Positions 26,328 to 33,087 of a DNA stretch of 64,000 bases are shown piece after piece. The notes beneath the pieces are model-generated. The model was given only the letters and a program-made list of their open reading frames with translations. It made no database searches and had not been told where the DNA came from. Location: positions 124,001 through 188,000 of the forward strand of contig NZ_JAMXSB010000013.1 of the NCBI RefSeq assembly GCF_024124665.1, given 5' to 3'. This DNA comes from Pleionea sp. CnH1-48. Lineage in GTDB: Bacteria > Pseudomonadota > Gammaproteobacteria > Enterobacterales > Kangiellaceae. The first letter of the stretch is position 1. Every line of letters begins with the position of its first letter. A program made the position numbers and the translations under genes.

Positions 26328-27056
26328 CTAGGTAAACATTTTTTCCAAATCGTCGGCACCACCGATATGTTTACCTGCAATAAAAATCTGAGGAACTGTA
26401 TTGCGTCCACTGACTGCTCGTAGTGAAACCAGCGTCGCGTCTTGTCCCATGACCACTTCTTCATAAGGCATATCGTTTTCTAACAATAACTGCTTAGCAC
26501 GCGCACAGTGCGGGCAACCCGGCTTGGTAAAGATAGAAATCGCATCCGGCTTTTTGGCATCGGCATTGATATAAGACAGCATGGTATCTGCATCAGACAC
26601 TTGGAAGGGGTCGCCTGGTAAATCAGGTTCGATAAACATTTTGTCAATCACACCGTCCTTTACCAACATGGAATAACGCCAGCTACGCTTGCCAAACCCA
26701 AGGTCTTTCTTATCAACTAACATACCCATACCATCAGTAAACTCACCATTACCATCAGGAATCACTGTCACGTTGCCAGCTTCTTGATCTCGTAACCAGG
26801 CATTCATAACAAAGGTATCATTAACCGAGATACAAACAATCTCATCAACACCATTGGCTTTAAATACCGGGGCTAGCTCGTTGTAGCGAGGCAAATGCGT
26901 CGATGAGCAAGTGGGAGTAAAAGCACCAGGTAAAGAAAAAACAGCAACCGTTTTACCGGCAAATAATTCATCTGATTTCACTTGTTTCCAATCATCGTTT
27001 TCACGTACAGGAAAAGTCACTGATGGAACGCGCTGGCCTTCTTTATTCTCAAACAT
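26328..27056 (-). CDS. Hybrid peroxiredoxin-glutaredoxin
   Basis: This 242-residue fusion has an N-terminal Prx5-type peroxiredoxin (about residues 1-165) with the peroxidatic cysteine in PGAFTPTCSS (Cys50), and a C-terminal glutaredoxin domain (about 170-242) with Cys181-Pro-His-Cys184 and the cis-proline motif NTVPQIFI plus GGADD. It reduces peroxides with glutathione as electron donor, recycling itself through the fused glutaredoxin. Such fusions are known from Haemophilus, Vibrio and other gammaproteobacteria. It is single and followed by a terminator. Confidence 0.96.
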   Translation of the reverse strand: MFENKEGQRVPSVTFPVRENDDWKQVKSDELFAGKTVAVFSLPGAFTPTCSSTHLPRYNELAPVFKANGVDEIVCISVNDTFVMNAWLRDQEAGNVTVIPDGNGEFTDGMGMLVDKKDLGFGKRSWRYSMLVKDGVIDKMFIEPDLPGDPFQVSDADTMLSYINADAKKPDAISIFTKPGCPHCARAKQLLLENDMPYEEVVMGQDATLVSLRAVSGRNTVPQIFIAGKHIGGADDLEKMFT

Positions 27057-27254
27057 GGGTTACTCCAATTCTTCGCTTGGGCTTAAAAGTTGAAGTAAGT
27101 ATGGATGGTTAGAGGTAATTGTTCCAATTCATTGTTTCTATCGGCTTGATAGCCAGTGCCTATCGAAACTCAAAAATAAATAGTTTTTATCATAAAATGG
27201 CGTATCTGTAAGTTTGAATCCCTTACACTGCACTTTGCCGTCCGTTGGCAAAAA
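27057..27254. other. Spacer upstream of the peroxiredoxin gene
   Basis: AT-rich stretch without a coding frame. It should hold the peroxiredoxin promoter on the minus strand, but I see no box pair good enough to name. It adjoins an ERIC element. Confidence 0.4.
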
Positions 27255-27390
27255 TACCCGTCGCCTTTCAAGATGCAGCGCTGATGTTCAAGTTGCAGCG
27301 CTGCGCGCACTCTCCCCAATCACTTAGTCTATCTAAGCTCAAGGGACTCGTTTGCTGGCCGCCTACCTGCACCTTCAAATACTTTGGGCA
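27255..27390 (-). repeat. ERIC (IRU) element, 136-bp copy 2, inverted
   Basis: It reads in reverse orientation from TACCC (27255) to TGGGCA (27390), the last pair changed from GGGTA. It has the same length and internal order as copies 1 and 3. It lies a dozen bases beyond the stop codon of the gene at 27403, in its 3' untranslated region. Confidence 0.92.
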
Positions 27391-27402
27391 TAAAAGGCAC
27401 AT

Positions 27403-27726
27403 TTAAGGCCGCTCAAACTCATCATTGAACAACCAAAACAAAAAAACAGTCAGCAGCATAAAGCTCACCGTGGCCACCATGGTACTTGCTGACTGCCATT
27501 GTTGCTCTAACATCGCCCACGAGGAAGGAGCAACGAGCATGACTCCATAGAGCGCAGAAGCGAAACCAATAAGCACTGCGAAGAATAAAATCCATTGGCG
27601 CAGACGGAACGCCCTTTCTACTTTATCCAGCACCTTCTGAACAAAAGCATCATCAATAAAGTGTTGATGATAAGACAGCATTTTCTTTAACAACGAGTCA
27701 TCATTCGCCATCAAGTTATCGTTCAT
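27403..27726 (-). CDS. Small membrane protein, possible anti-sigma partner
   Basis: This 107-residue protein has an N-terminal soluble part of about 42 residues and two membrane helices (about residues 43-65 and 82-102). Its ATG overlaps the end of the ECF sigma gene by four bases (27723-27726), so it is translationally coupled. Position and topology suggest an anti-sigma factor or membrane partner, but no zinc-binding anti-sigma motif (HxxxCxxC) is present, so this remains inference. Confidence 0.7.
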   Translation of the reverse strand: MNDNLMANDDSLLKKMLSYHQHFIDDAFVQKVLDKVERAFRLRQWILFFAVLIGFASALYGVMLVAPSSWAMLEQQWQSASTMVATVSFMLLTVFLFWLFNDEFERP

Positions 27727-28253
27727 GCTACATGCTCCTGTGCTACGAACAGTTTTTGCAGTTTTACCCGCGCTCTCTGTATTAATGATTTAACACTGCC
27801 CAAAGGCAGCTCGGTTAACTCAGCAATTTCGCTGTGACTTAAGCCTTCACTGTAATTTAAAGTAACCACTAAACGCTCTTTAACATCCAAATGGCTCATC
27901 ACTTTTTCAGCCATAATATCCGCTTCAACATTGTCTTTAATTTCTACCATGTCGATAGCCAGTTCTTGCTGAACTTCGTTTTTAACGGCTCCGCTTTCCA
28001 GATACCGTAAAAAACGGTGATAAGCTATTTTTTGAGCCCAGGCTCGAAAGCTGCCTTTACCCTGAAAAGTATGCAGCTTTTGAAAGACCTGTATAAAAGT
28101 TTCTTGAGCAATGTCGTCGGCCAAATGATAATCACCCGCGGTTAAACGACGCAAAAACAGGCGAATGCCAGTTTGGTACCTGCGCACCAACTCAGCAAAC
28201 GCCTGATGATCATTTTGGGTAGTAACTTGAGCAATCAGCTCATTATCAGTCAT
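27723..28253 (-). CDS. ECF (sigma-70 family, RpoE-like) sigma factor
   Basis: This 176-residue protein has the sigma-2 region (about residues 15-85; DDIAQETFIQVFQKLHTFQGKGSFRAW) and the sigma-4 region with a helix-turn-helix (about 115-170; YSEGLSHSEIAELTELPLGSVKSLIQRARVKL, in two parts). It is the middle gene of an apparent three-gene operon, ten bases after a small membrane protein gene and overlapping the downstream one. ECF factors answer envelope or stress signals through membrane partners, and both neighbours here are membrane proteins. The signal is unknown. Confidence 0.9.
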   Translation of the reverse strand: MTDNELIAQVTTQNDHQAFAELVRRYQTGIRLFLRRLTAGDYHLADDIAQETFIQVFQKLHTFQGKGSFRAWAQKIAYHRFLRYLESGAVKNEVQQELAIDMVEIKDNVEADIMAEKVMSHLDVKERLVVTLNYSEGLSHSEIAELTELPLGSVKSLIQRARVKLQKLFVAQEHVA

Positions 28254-28263
28254 ACCTTAGAGC

Positions 28264-28629
28264 TCAATCGTTATAACGATTAAGTTTCCAGACAATCAGG
28301 AAGCCCAGCCCTAAAAACAGTGGAAACATCGAAATAGCAACAAACCCCATCGAGTCATCGGGATCGACAAACATTGAACCAGCCACCAGACCTGCAATTC
28401 CTAACGACATAAGCACAACACCACGACGCAAATCTCTGACTCTGGGTGAATGGTGTGTGCCTAATCGCTCTAATATTTCAGGCGACAACTCCTGCCCCAT
28501 ATCCAATGACTTTTTGATGGTTTCCTGAATAGCTGATTTGTTCTTGTGACTAAGGTAAAAAAACGTCACCAGCACCACCGTAAAACCAGTGATCGCAACG
28601 ATGGGGATCCAGAGTACATGTGATTCCAT
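28264..28629 (-). CDS. DUF6249-like small membrane protein
   Basis: This 121-residue protein has one N-terminal membrane helix (about residues 8-26), a soluble middle segment (IQETIKKSLDMGQELSPEILERL) and two further helices (about 70-85 and 95-113). This pattern matches the DUF6249 family found with ECF sigma genes. It is the first gene of the operon, ten bases before the sigma gene, and may feed a membrane signal to it. No catalytic motif is visible. Confidence 0.7.
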   Translation of the reverse strand: MESHVLWIPIVAITGFTVVLVTFFYLSHKNKSAIQETIKKSLDMGQELSPEILERLGTHHSPRVRDLRRGVVLMSLGIAGLVAGSMFVDPDDSMGFVAISMFPLFLGLGFLIVWKLNRYND

Positions 28630-29283
28630 AGTTATCCTCTTTAATTAAGTAATGATTAGGCTGCTGAAAGCCTATGACTATCGACTTAATGATATAGATA
28701 CAGGATAAAGGAATATTAGATGCAAGAGATTAGAATTTTTTTAACACGGCGCTCCATCCAGATTGGAGTAAAAAGTAAGGATGACCCCAGCCCACTCAAA
28801 ATAGCTTAGTGCAAAACACAACCATCACGCCATATCAATGATTGCATCCCATAAATCAGCTGTAAGAGCTCGTTCTGGGTGGGAGTCATCCCGAAACAAA
28901 GAGGTTTATTGCCCCTCTTTTTTAAATACAGGGCATAAAGCCCTGAGCGCCATGAAAGGAAAAATCCAAACAAAAGATGCTTAATCCGGGCTAACAAAGC
29001 CATAACACAATAATCACTCTGTGCTGGATTAACCATCGGTTCTTAACCAAGGGAAAGTGCCGGAGCTAACCTTAAGACACCCCTGCCTTTAATTGCTTGC
29101 TAGCTCCGACAAGAGTTATAGTACCCAAACAACAACTACACATGCAAGTAGTATTTTTATAGTTAGTAGCAAATGCCAACCAATGCACTTTCTTATCAAT
29201 TAAAGCCCCTACAGATAGTCGCATCACCAAACAACTTGCATTACAATGCACCCAATTCTAACCCTTTGATATCTTGTGCATTC
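28630..29283. other. Gene-free region rich in inverted repeats
   Basis: No convincing gene. It has an imperfect inverted repeat, GGATGAC (28779) with its complement at 28885-28891, extended by CCCA blocks on both sides (13 of 16 positions). TTAATCC (28981-28987)/GGATTAA (29026-29032) and the perfect CGGAGCTA (29061-29068)/TAGCTCCG (29101-29108) follow. The spacing is compatible with a folded non-coding RNA or a decayed repeat. The GNAT gene start at 29284 has no strong ribosome binding site. Confidence 0.5.
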
Positions 29284-29784
29284 ATGACTCAACTCTCCAT
29301 TCAGCTCAGCACCAACGACAGCGAGCTTCAACAAATAGAAGCTTTGGCCGAAATTATATGGCACGAGCACTACACGCCAATCATTGGGACGGAGCAGGTA
29401 CTTTATATGCTTGATAAGTTTCAAAGTTTTAATGCTATGAAGCAGCAGATCGAGCAGGATGGATATCAATATTACTCGATGTTTGAAGATTCAAAGCTTG
29501 TTGGATACTTTGCTATTCAGTCTCGAGGGTCACGTTGCTTCTTAAGCAAGCTCTATGTCGACAAACAATGCCGTGGCCGAGGCTTTTCTCGTCAGGCGCT
29601 TATTTTTATTGATGAGCAGGCCAAAGCCACAGGATGCAGTCATATCTCTCTAACTGTAAATAAATACAATTCTGGCTCGATTGCCGCCTATAAAAAAATG
29701 GGATTTGAGCAAATCGACGAAGTGGTTGCCGACATTGGCTCAGGCTACGTGATGGATGATTACGTATTAGAAAAAACATTGTAG
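29284..29784 (+). CDS. GNAT family N-acetyltransferase
   Basis: This protein of about 166 residues, starting at MTQLSIQLS (ATG 29284), has the GNAT core: LYVDKQCRGRGFSRQALIFIDEQA with the acetyl-CoA loop RGRGFS (the R/QxxGxG/A form) and the late strand YKKMGFEQIDEVV. Homologous proteins acetylate small molecules or protein ends. The frame is open upstream to 29173 but that part reads as non-coding. The substrate is unknown; no neighbouring gene helps. Confidence 0.85.
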   Translation: MTQLSIQLSTNDSELQQIEALAEIIWHEHYTPIIGTEQVLYMLDKFQSFNAMKQQIEQDGYQYYSMFEDSKLVGYFAIQSRGSRCFLSKLYVDKQCRGRGFSRQALIFIDEQAKATGCSHISLTVNKYNSGSIAAYKKMGFEQIDEVVADIGSGYVMDDYVLEKTL

Positions 29785-29892
29785 GTCCCTACACATTTTT
29801 ACCTGCCCAATAACTGATTGATACACAAAAAGAAACCATTCGAATTCAGCAACAGAACTCACTCGCGGAGACTTTGTTGCCGTTCGTCTAAG

Positions 29893-29927
29893 TTGACAGC
29901 CCTCTCAACCTGACGTAAGGTAGGTTG
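29893..29927 (+). promoter_or_regulatory. TetR promoter with overlapping operator; leaderless start
   Basis: A perfect -35 TTGACA (29893-29898) and a -10 TAAGGT (29916-29921) are separated by 17 bases. The operator with core CCTGACGTAAGG lies over the spacer and -10 (29906-29927), flanked by CAA and TTG. The predicted transcription start falls at about 29928, one base before the ATG at 29929, so the message should be leaderless. Confidence 0.72.
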
Positions 29928-29928
29928 T

Positions 29929-30504
29929 ATGAAAAATACCAGTGATACACGCAGCCGAATCCTCGATGTCGCCCAAGATATGGTGCAGCGTCAATCAATC
30001 AGTGGTGTCAGCTTTCAGGAGCTGGCCAATCAGATTGGTATCAAAAAAGGCAGCATGTATTATCACTTCGAAAGCAAAGATGAACTTTCTATCGCCCTTC
30101 TTGAGCGTAACGCAGCAGACCTGAAAGCAAGCTTTGAGCGTGGAGAGTCGAAATCAGCAACCAAACGATTAAAGTATTTTTTAGCCATCTATCGAGATAT
30201 TATCATTCCCGGTAAACGCATGTGTCCTGGTGGGGCCTTCGCAAGCGAGTGGGAAAAAGTCTCTGAACCTGTAAAGAAAAGCGTGAATAAAGTGCTTAAC
30301 ACTCAATTTAAGGGTGTTGAAGACATATTGACGGCAGGTATTGAAGCTAAAGAATTCAATAGCCATGACCGCCCAGCCAAAGAGCTGGCGCTCTGGATCA
30401 TGTCTTGCCTACAAGGTTCATTGGTTCTGTGCCGAGTTGAAGAGAATCAGGCCCCTTTTGATGCAGCCGTAGCAACGATAGAAAGCTACCTTGGAATGAC
30501 TTAA
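29929..30504 (+). CDS. TetR/AcrR-family repressor
   Basis: This 191-residue protein has an N-terminal helix-turn-helix (about residues 8-55; SRILDVAQDMVQ then GVSFQELANQIGIKKGSMYYHFESKDEL in two parts) and a helical ligand domain (about 60-191). Its C-terminal part (CPGGAFASEWEKVSEP) is like the TetR_C subfamily often found beside alpha/beta hydrolase genes. Its own start carries an operator, and the same operator in reverse precedes the next gene, so it likely represses both. The inducer is unknown. Translation starts almost at the predicted transcription start. Confidence 0.92.
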   Translation: MKNTSDTRSRILDVAQDMVQRQSISGVSFQELANQIGIKKGSMYYHFESKDELSIALLERNAADLKASFERGESKSATKRLKYFLAIYRDIIIPGKRMCPGGAFASEWEKVSEPVKKSVNKVLNTQFKGVEDILTAGIEAKEFNSHDRPAKELALWIMSCLQGSLVLCRVEENQAPFDAAVATIESYLGMT

Positions 30505-30519
30505 AAAATTTTGCCTGCA

Positions 30520-30541
30520 AAACCTACCTTACGTCAGGTTG
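30520..30541. promoter_or_regulatory. Second TetR operator, before the alpha/beta hydrolase gene
   Basis: The same operator as at 29906-29927 in reverse complement: AACCTACCTTACGTCAGGTT (30521-30540). It lies 39 bases before the start of the next gene and after the regulator stop, matching autorepression plus target control. No convincing box pair is visible with it. Confidence 0.75.
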
Positions 30542-30579
30542 GCTTTGTAAGAGGCACCGATTAGTAACAGGAGTTCATT

Positions 30580-31416
30580 ATGAATATTGCGTTTACAGCT
30601 TATCGTATTAGCAATCAAATAAAGAGCATGTTTGCCCCTAGCTCTGCAGCAAAGAGCGCACTCAATCGCTTTATCAGACCCCGACGCTTTACGCCCAAGG
30701 CTTGGGAGCATAAGGCTGAGGCCTCGGGCACTCGTATTGCTATCAGCTCGAAGATCAGTGCCATACGCTGGCGTTCATCGAGCTCTGAAGACTCAAAAAT
30801 CCCTAATAAAAAATTATTGCTCGTTCATGGCTGGGAAAGCCGGGCGACACAAATGTATGGCCTGGTACCAGCACTATTGAACAAGGGCTACGAAGTCATC
30901 GCCATCGACATGCCCGCTCACGGTCACTCTCATGGGAATATCTCTCATGCTGAGGCTTTTATTCAAACAATTCTGTTGACCCAGCAGCACTTTGGAGAAT
31001 TTGACGCCATCGTCGGTCACTCACTAGGAGCAGCGGCTTCAAGTATTGCGTTATCGAGAGGGTTAAACACTCAAAAGTTGGTGTTGATATCTGGTCCGTC
31101 AAACATCGCCAATGTACTCACACGATTTTCACAATACGTGGGCCTTAATAACAAAGCGACACAACACTTTTTAACTCATGCAGGTAATCTAGTTGGCAAA
31201 CAACCTTCCGATCTCGATGCAATCAATGTCACTGACGATATTCTGGTGAATACGCTGGTCATCCATGATCAAAATGATGTCGAAGTCCCCATGAGTGAAT
31301 CTCAACGACTAATGGATAAATTTAAAAATGCAGAGTTGTTTATTACTCAGGGGCTAGGTCATCGACAGATATTAAAGTCAGAAGAAGTTATCGACAGAGT
31401 GAGCGCATTTTTATAA
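30580..31416 (+). CDS. Alpha/beta hydrolase
   Basis: This 278-residue protein has the alpha/beta hydrolase signature: oxyanion strand LVHGWE (about residue 82-87), nucleophile elbow GHSLG with Ser148, an acidic HDQNDVEVP segment and catalytic His in LGHRQI (about 263-266). The N-terminal 60 residues are basic and do not look like a signal peptide. It starts at ATG 30580 with AGGAG seven bases upstream. It is regulated by the upstream TetR-type gene through a shared operator. The substrate could be an ester or a lipid. Confidence 0.9.
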   Translation: MNIAFTAYRISNQIKSMFAPSSAAKSALNRFIRPRRFTPKAWEHKAEASGTRIAISSKISAIRWRSSSSEDSKIPNKKLLLVHGWESRATQMYGLVPALLNKGYEVIAIDMPAHGHSHGNISHAEAFIQTILLTQQHFGEFDAIVGHSLGAAASSIALSRGLNTQKLVLISGPSNIANVLTRFSQYVGLNNKATQHFLTHAGNLVGKQPSDLDAINVTDDILVNTLVIHDQNDVEVPMSESQRLMDKFKNAELFITQGLGHRQILKSEEVIDRVSAFL

Positions 31417-31462
31417 GTTGTCATAACAAGCGATAAACACCTTCGCCACGCAGTGAGCTCTA

Positions 31463-31598
31463 TACCCAAAGTATTTCAAAATGCAGGTAGGCGGCCAGCA
31501 GGCGAATCCCCTGAGCTTAGACACACTCAGTGATTGGGGTGAGTGCGCGCAGCGCTGCAGCTCGAACATCAGCGCTGCACCTTGAAAGGCGACGGGTA
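31463..31598 (+). repeat. ERIC (IRU) element, 136-bp copy 3
   Basis: From TACCC (31463) to GGGTA (31598), length 136 bp, with the same arrangement as copy 1 including the two repeated CTGCA-containing segments near the right end. It lies between the alpha/beta hydrolase and the dehydrogenase-like gene, in the 5' region of the latter. Confidence 0.92.
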
Positions 31599-31643
31599 TA
31601 CATACAAAACTTTTTATAAATAATACAGTTGAGTTCAAAAAAT

Positions 31644-32708
31644 ATGTCCGAACAAAAAGTATTAATCTACGGTGCTAATGGTTATACCGGAACCCTAATC
31701 GCCGAACATGCAGTCAATGCAGGAATGCATCCAATTATTGCAGGTCGTAATAAACAAGCAATCGAAACGCTTGGGCAACAGCTTGCGCTTTCTACCCGTA
31801 TTTTTTCCCTCGATAGTGAGCAAGAGCTATCGAAGCAACTCGACGATATCTATCTTGTGATTCATTGTGCGGGTCCGTTTTCTGCAACAGCAGAGCCGAT
31901 GATGAATGCCTGCATTAAAACGAAAACTCATTACATTGATATCACTGGCGAAATCAATGTGTTTGAACTCGCACAGCAACTGGATAGCCAGGCAAAGCAG
32001 GCTGGCATCGTATTATGCCCAGGCGCAGGCTTTGATGTGATCCCAACCGATTGTTTAGCGAGCCAGCTAAAAGAAAAAATGCCTGATGCCACACACTTAA
32101 CCTTAGGTTTTGATTCAAGCAGCGGACTAAGCCCAGGCACCGCCAAAACATCAGTTGAAGGCTTAGCCCACGGCGGTAAGATACGCGTCGATGGAAAGAT
32201 AACTCCTGTGCCTCTCGCGTTTAAATCTCGACAAATTGATTTTGGCAATGGTTCAAAGAATGCGGTTACGATTCCCTGGGGCGATGTCTCTACGGCTTAT
32301 CATTCAACGCAAATCCCCAATATAGAAGTTTACATTCCGATTTCTCCCAAACGAGCAAAGAGTTTGCGCCGACTGAACTTATTGCGTTGGTTATTCAAGT
32401 TTAATTGGGTACAGAATAAGATGAAGTCGAAGATCGATAAAACCACACAAGGTCCAACTCAATCACAAAGAGAAAAATCCAGAACCTATATCTGGGGTGA
32501 AGTGAAAAATGCAGCGGGGAAAACCTTAACCGGTAGAATCGAAACCAGTAATGGTTATGAGCTGACTTATGAAGGAACATTAGAAATAACACGCGCGCTT
32601 TTGAGCAATAATTTTTCAGGCGGCGCCTATACACCGTCAAAATTATTTGGCAACGATCTTATCCAACGTTTGCCAGCAACTTCAGAAACAAAACTAGAAA
32701 CTCAATAG
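31644..32708 (+). CDS. Saccharopine dehydrogenase-like oxidoreductase
   Basis: This 354-residue protein begins with a Rossmann motif YGANGYTGTLIAEHA (about residues 10-24), typical of the saccharopine dehydrogenase NADP-binding family, and continues with HCAGPFSATAEPMMNAC and YIDITGE. The C-terminal half (about 130-354) is a substrate-type domain without membrane segments. Close relatives are often called trans-acting enoyl reductase or saccharopine-like, and true substrates are rarely known. The ATG at 31644 is taken; a TTG at 31629 is in frame but less likely. It lies downstream of an ERIC copy. Confidence 0.8.
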   Translation: MSEQKVLIYGANGYTGTLIAEHAVNAGMHPIIAGRNKQAIETLGQQLALSTRIFSLDSEQELSKQLDDIYLVIHCAGPFSATAEPMMNACIKTKTHYIDITGEINVFELAQQLDSQAKQAGIVLCPGAGFDVIPTDCLASQLKEKMPDATHLTLGFDSSSGLSPGTAKTSVEGLAHGGKIRVDGKITPVPLAFKSRQIDFGNGSKNAVTIPWGDVSTAYHSTQIPNIEVYIPISPKRAKSLRRLNLLRWLFKFNWVQNKMKSKIDKTTQGPTQSQREKSRTYIWGEVKNAAGKTLTGRIETSNGYELTYEGTLEITRALLSNNFSGGAYTPSKLFGNDLIQRLPATSETKLETQ

Positions 32709-32716
32709 AGTTAAAA

Positions 32717-32743
32717 CTAGCTGGAGCCTAAAGCTTCAGCTAG
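32717..32743. terminator. Hairpin between convergent genes
   Basis: CTAGCTGGAGC pairs with GCTTCAGCTAG around a five-base loop with one G-T position, eight bases after the oxidoreductase stop. No T-run follows on either strand, so it is only a weak terminator candidate. Confidence 0.4.
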
Positions 32744-32781
32744 CTCTATAAACTGCATCAATAAAAAAGACTTTAGATTAC

Positions 32782-33021
32782 TTATTCAGAAGGGGAATTA
32801 TTGATAAAAAGAAAGTAGCAAAAAATTACCCCCGCCCAGACGAACAAAGAAAACAACAACACTAATAAATCATAGCGGTTCTTGCTTTCATCCACACCAA
32901 GCAATCGGCATATCAAGTGTCCGGGCAGTTTAAAGATAGGCTCGAGCACTAGATCAATGAGTATTTCTTTTAAAAAACGAAAAAGCGGCTTTATTATTTC
33001 TCCGACCAAGTCATCTAACAC
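32782..33021 (-). CDS. Small membrane protein of unknown function
   Basis: This 79-residue protein has an amphipathic N-terminal half (IKPLFRFLKEILIDLVLEP) and one strong membrane helix (about residues 52-74). It starts with GTG at 33021, preceded by AAGGAG seven bases upstream, which supports the frame. It follows dnaE on the same strand with a 66-base gap, in the place where accA lies in many relatives. No family is recognised. Confidence 0.65.
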   Translation of the reverse strand: MLDDLVGEIIKPLFRFLKEILIDLVLEPIFKLPGHLICRLLGVDESKNRYDLLVLLFSLFVWAGVIFCYFLFINNSPSE

Positions 33022-33087
33022 CGCCTACTCCTTCTACAATTAAGCGTAACCTCAAATCCAATCGCTAAGACATGAGGTTGGTAATAA

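Noticed and set aside
28806-29036. 76-residue minus-strand frame
   Set aside because: It lies across inverted repeats, has no start signal and no recognisable features.
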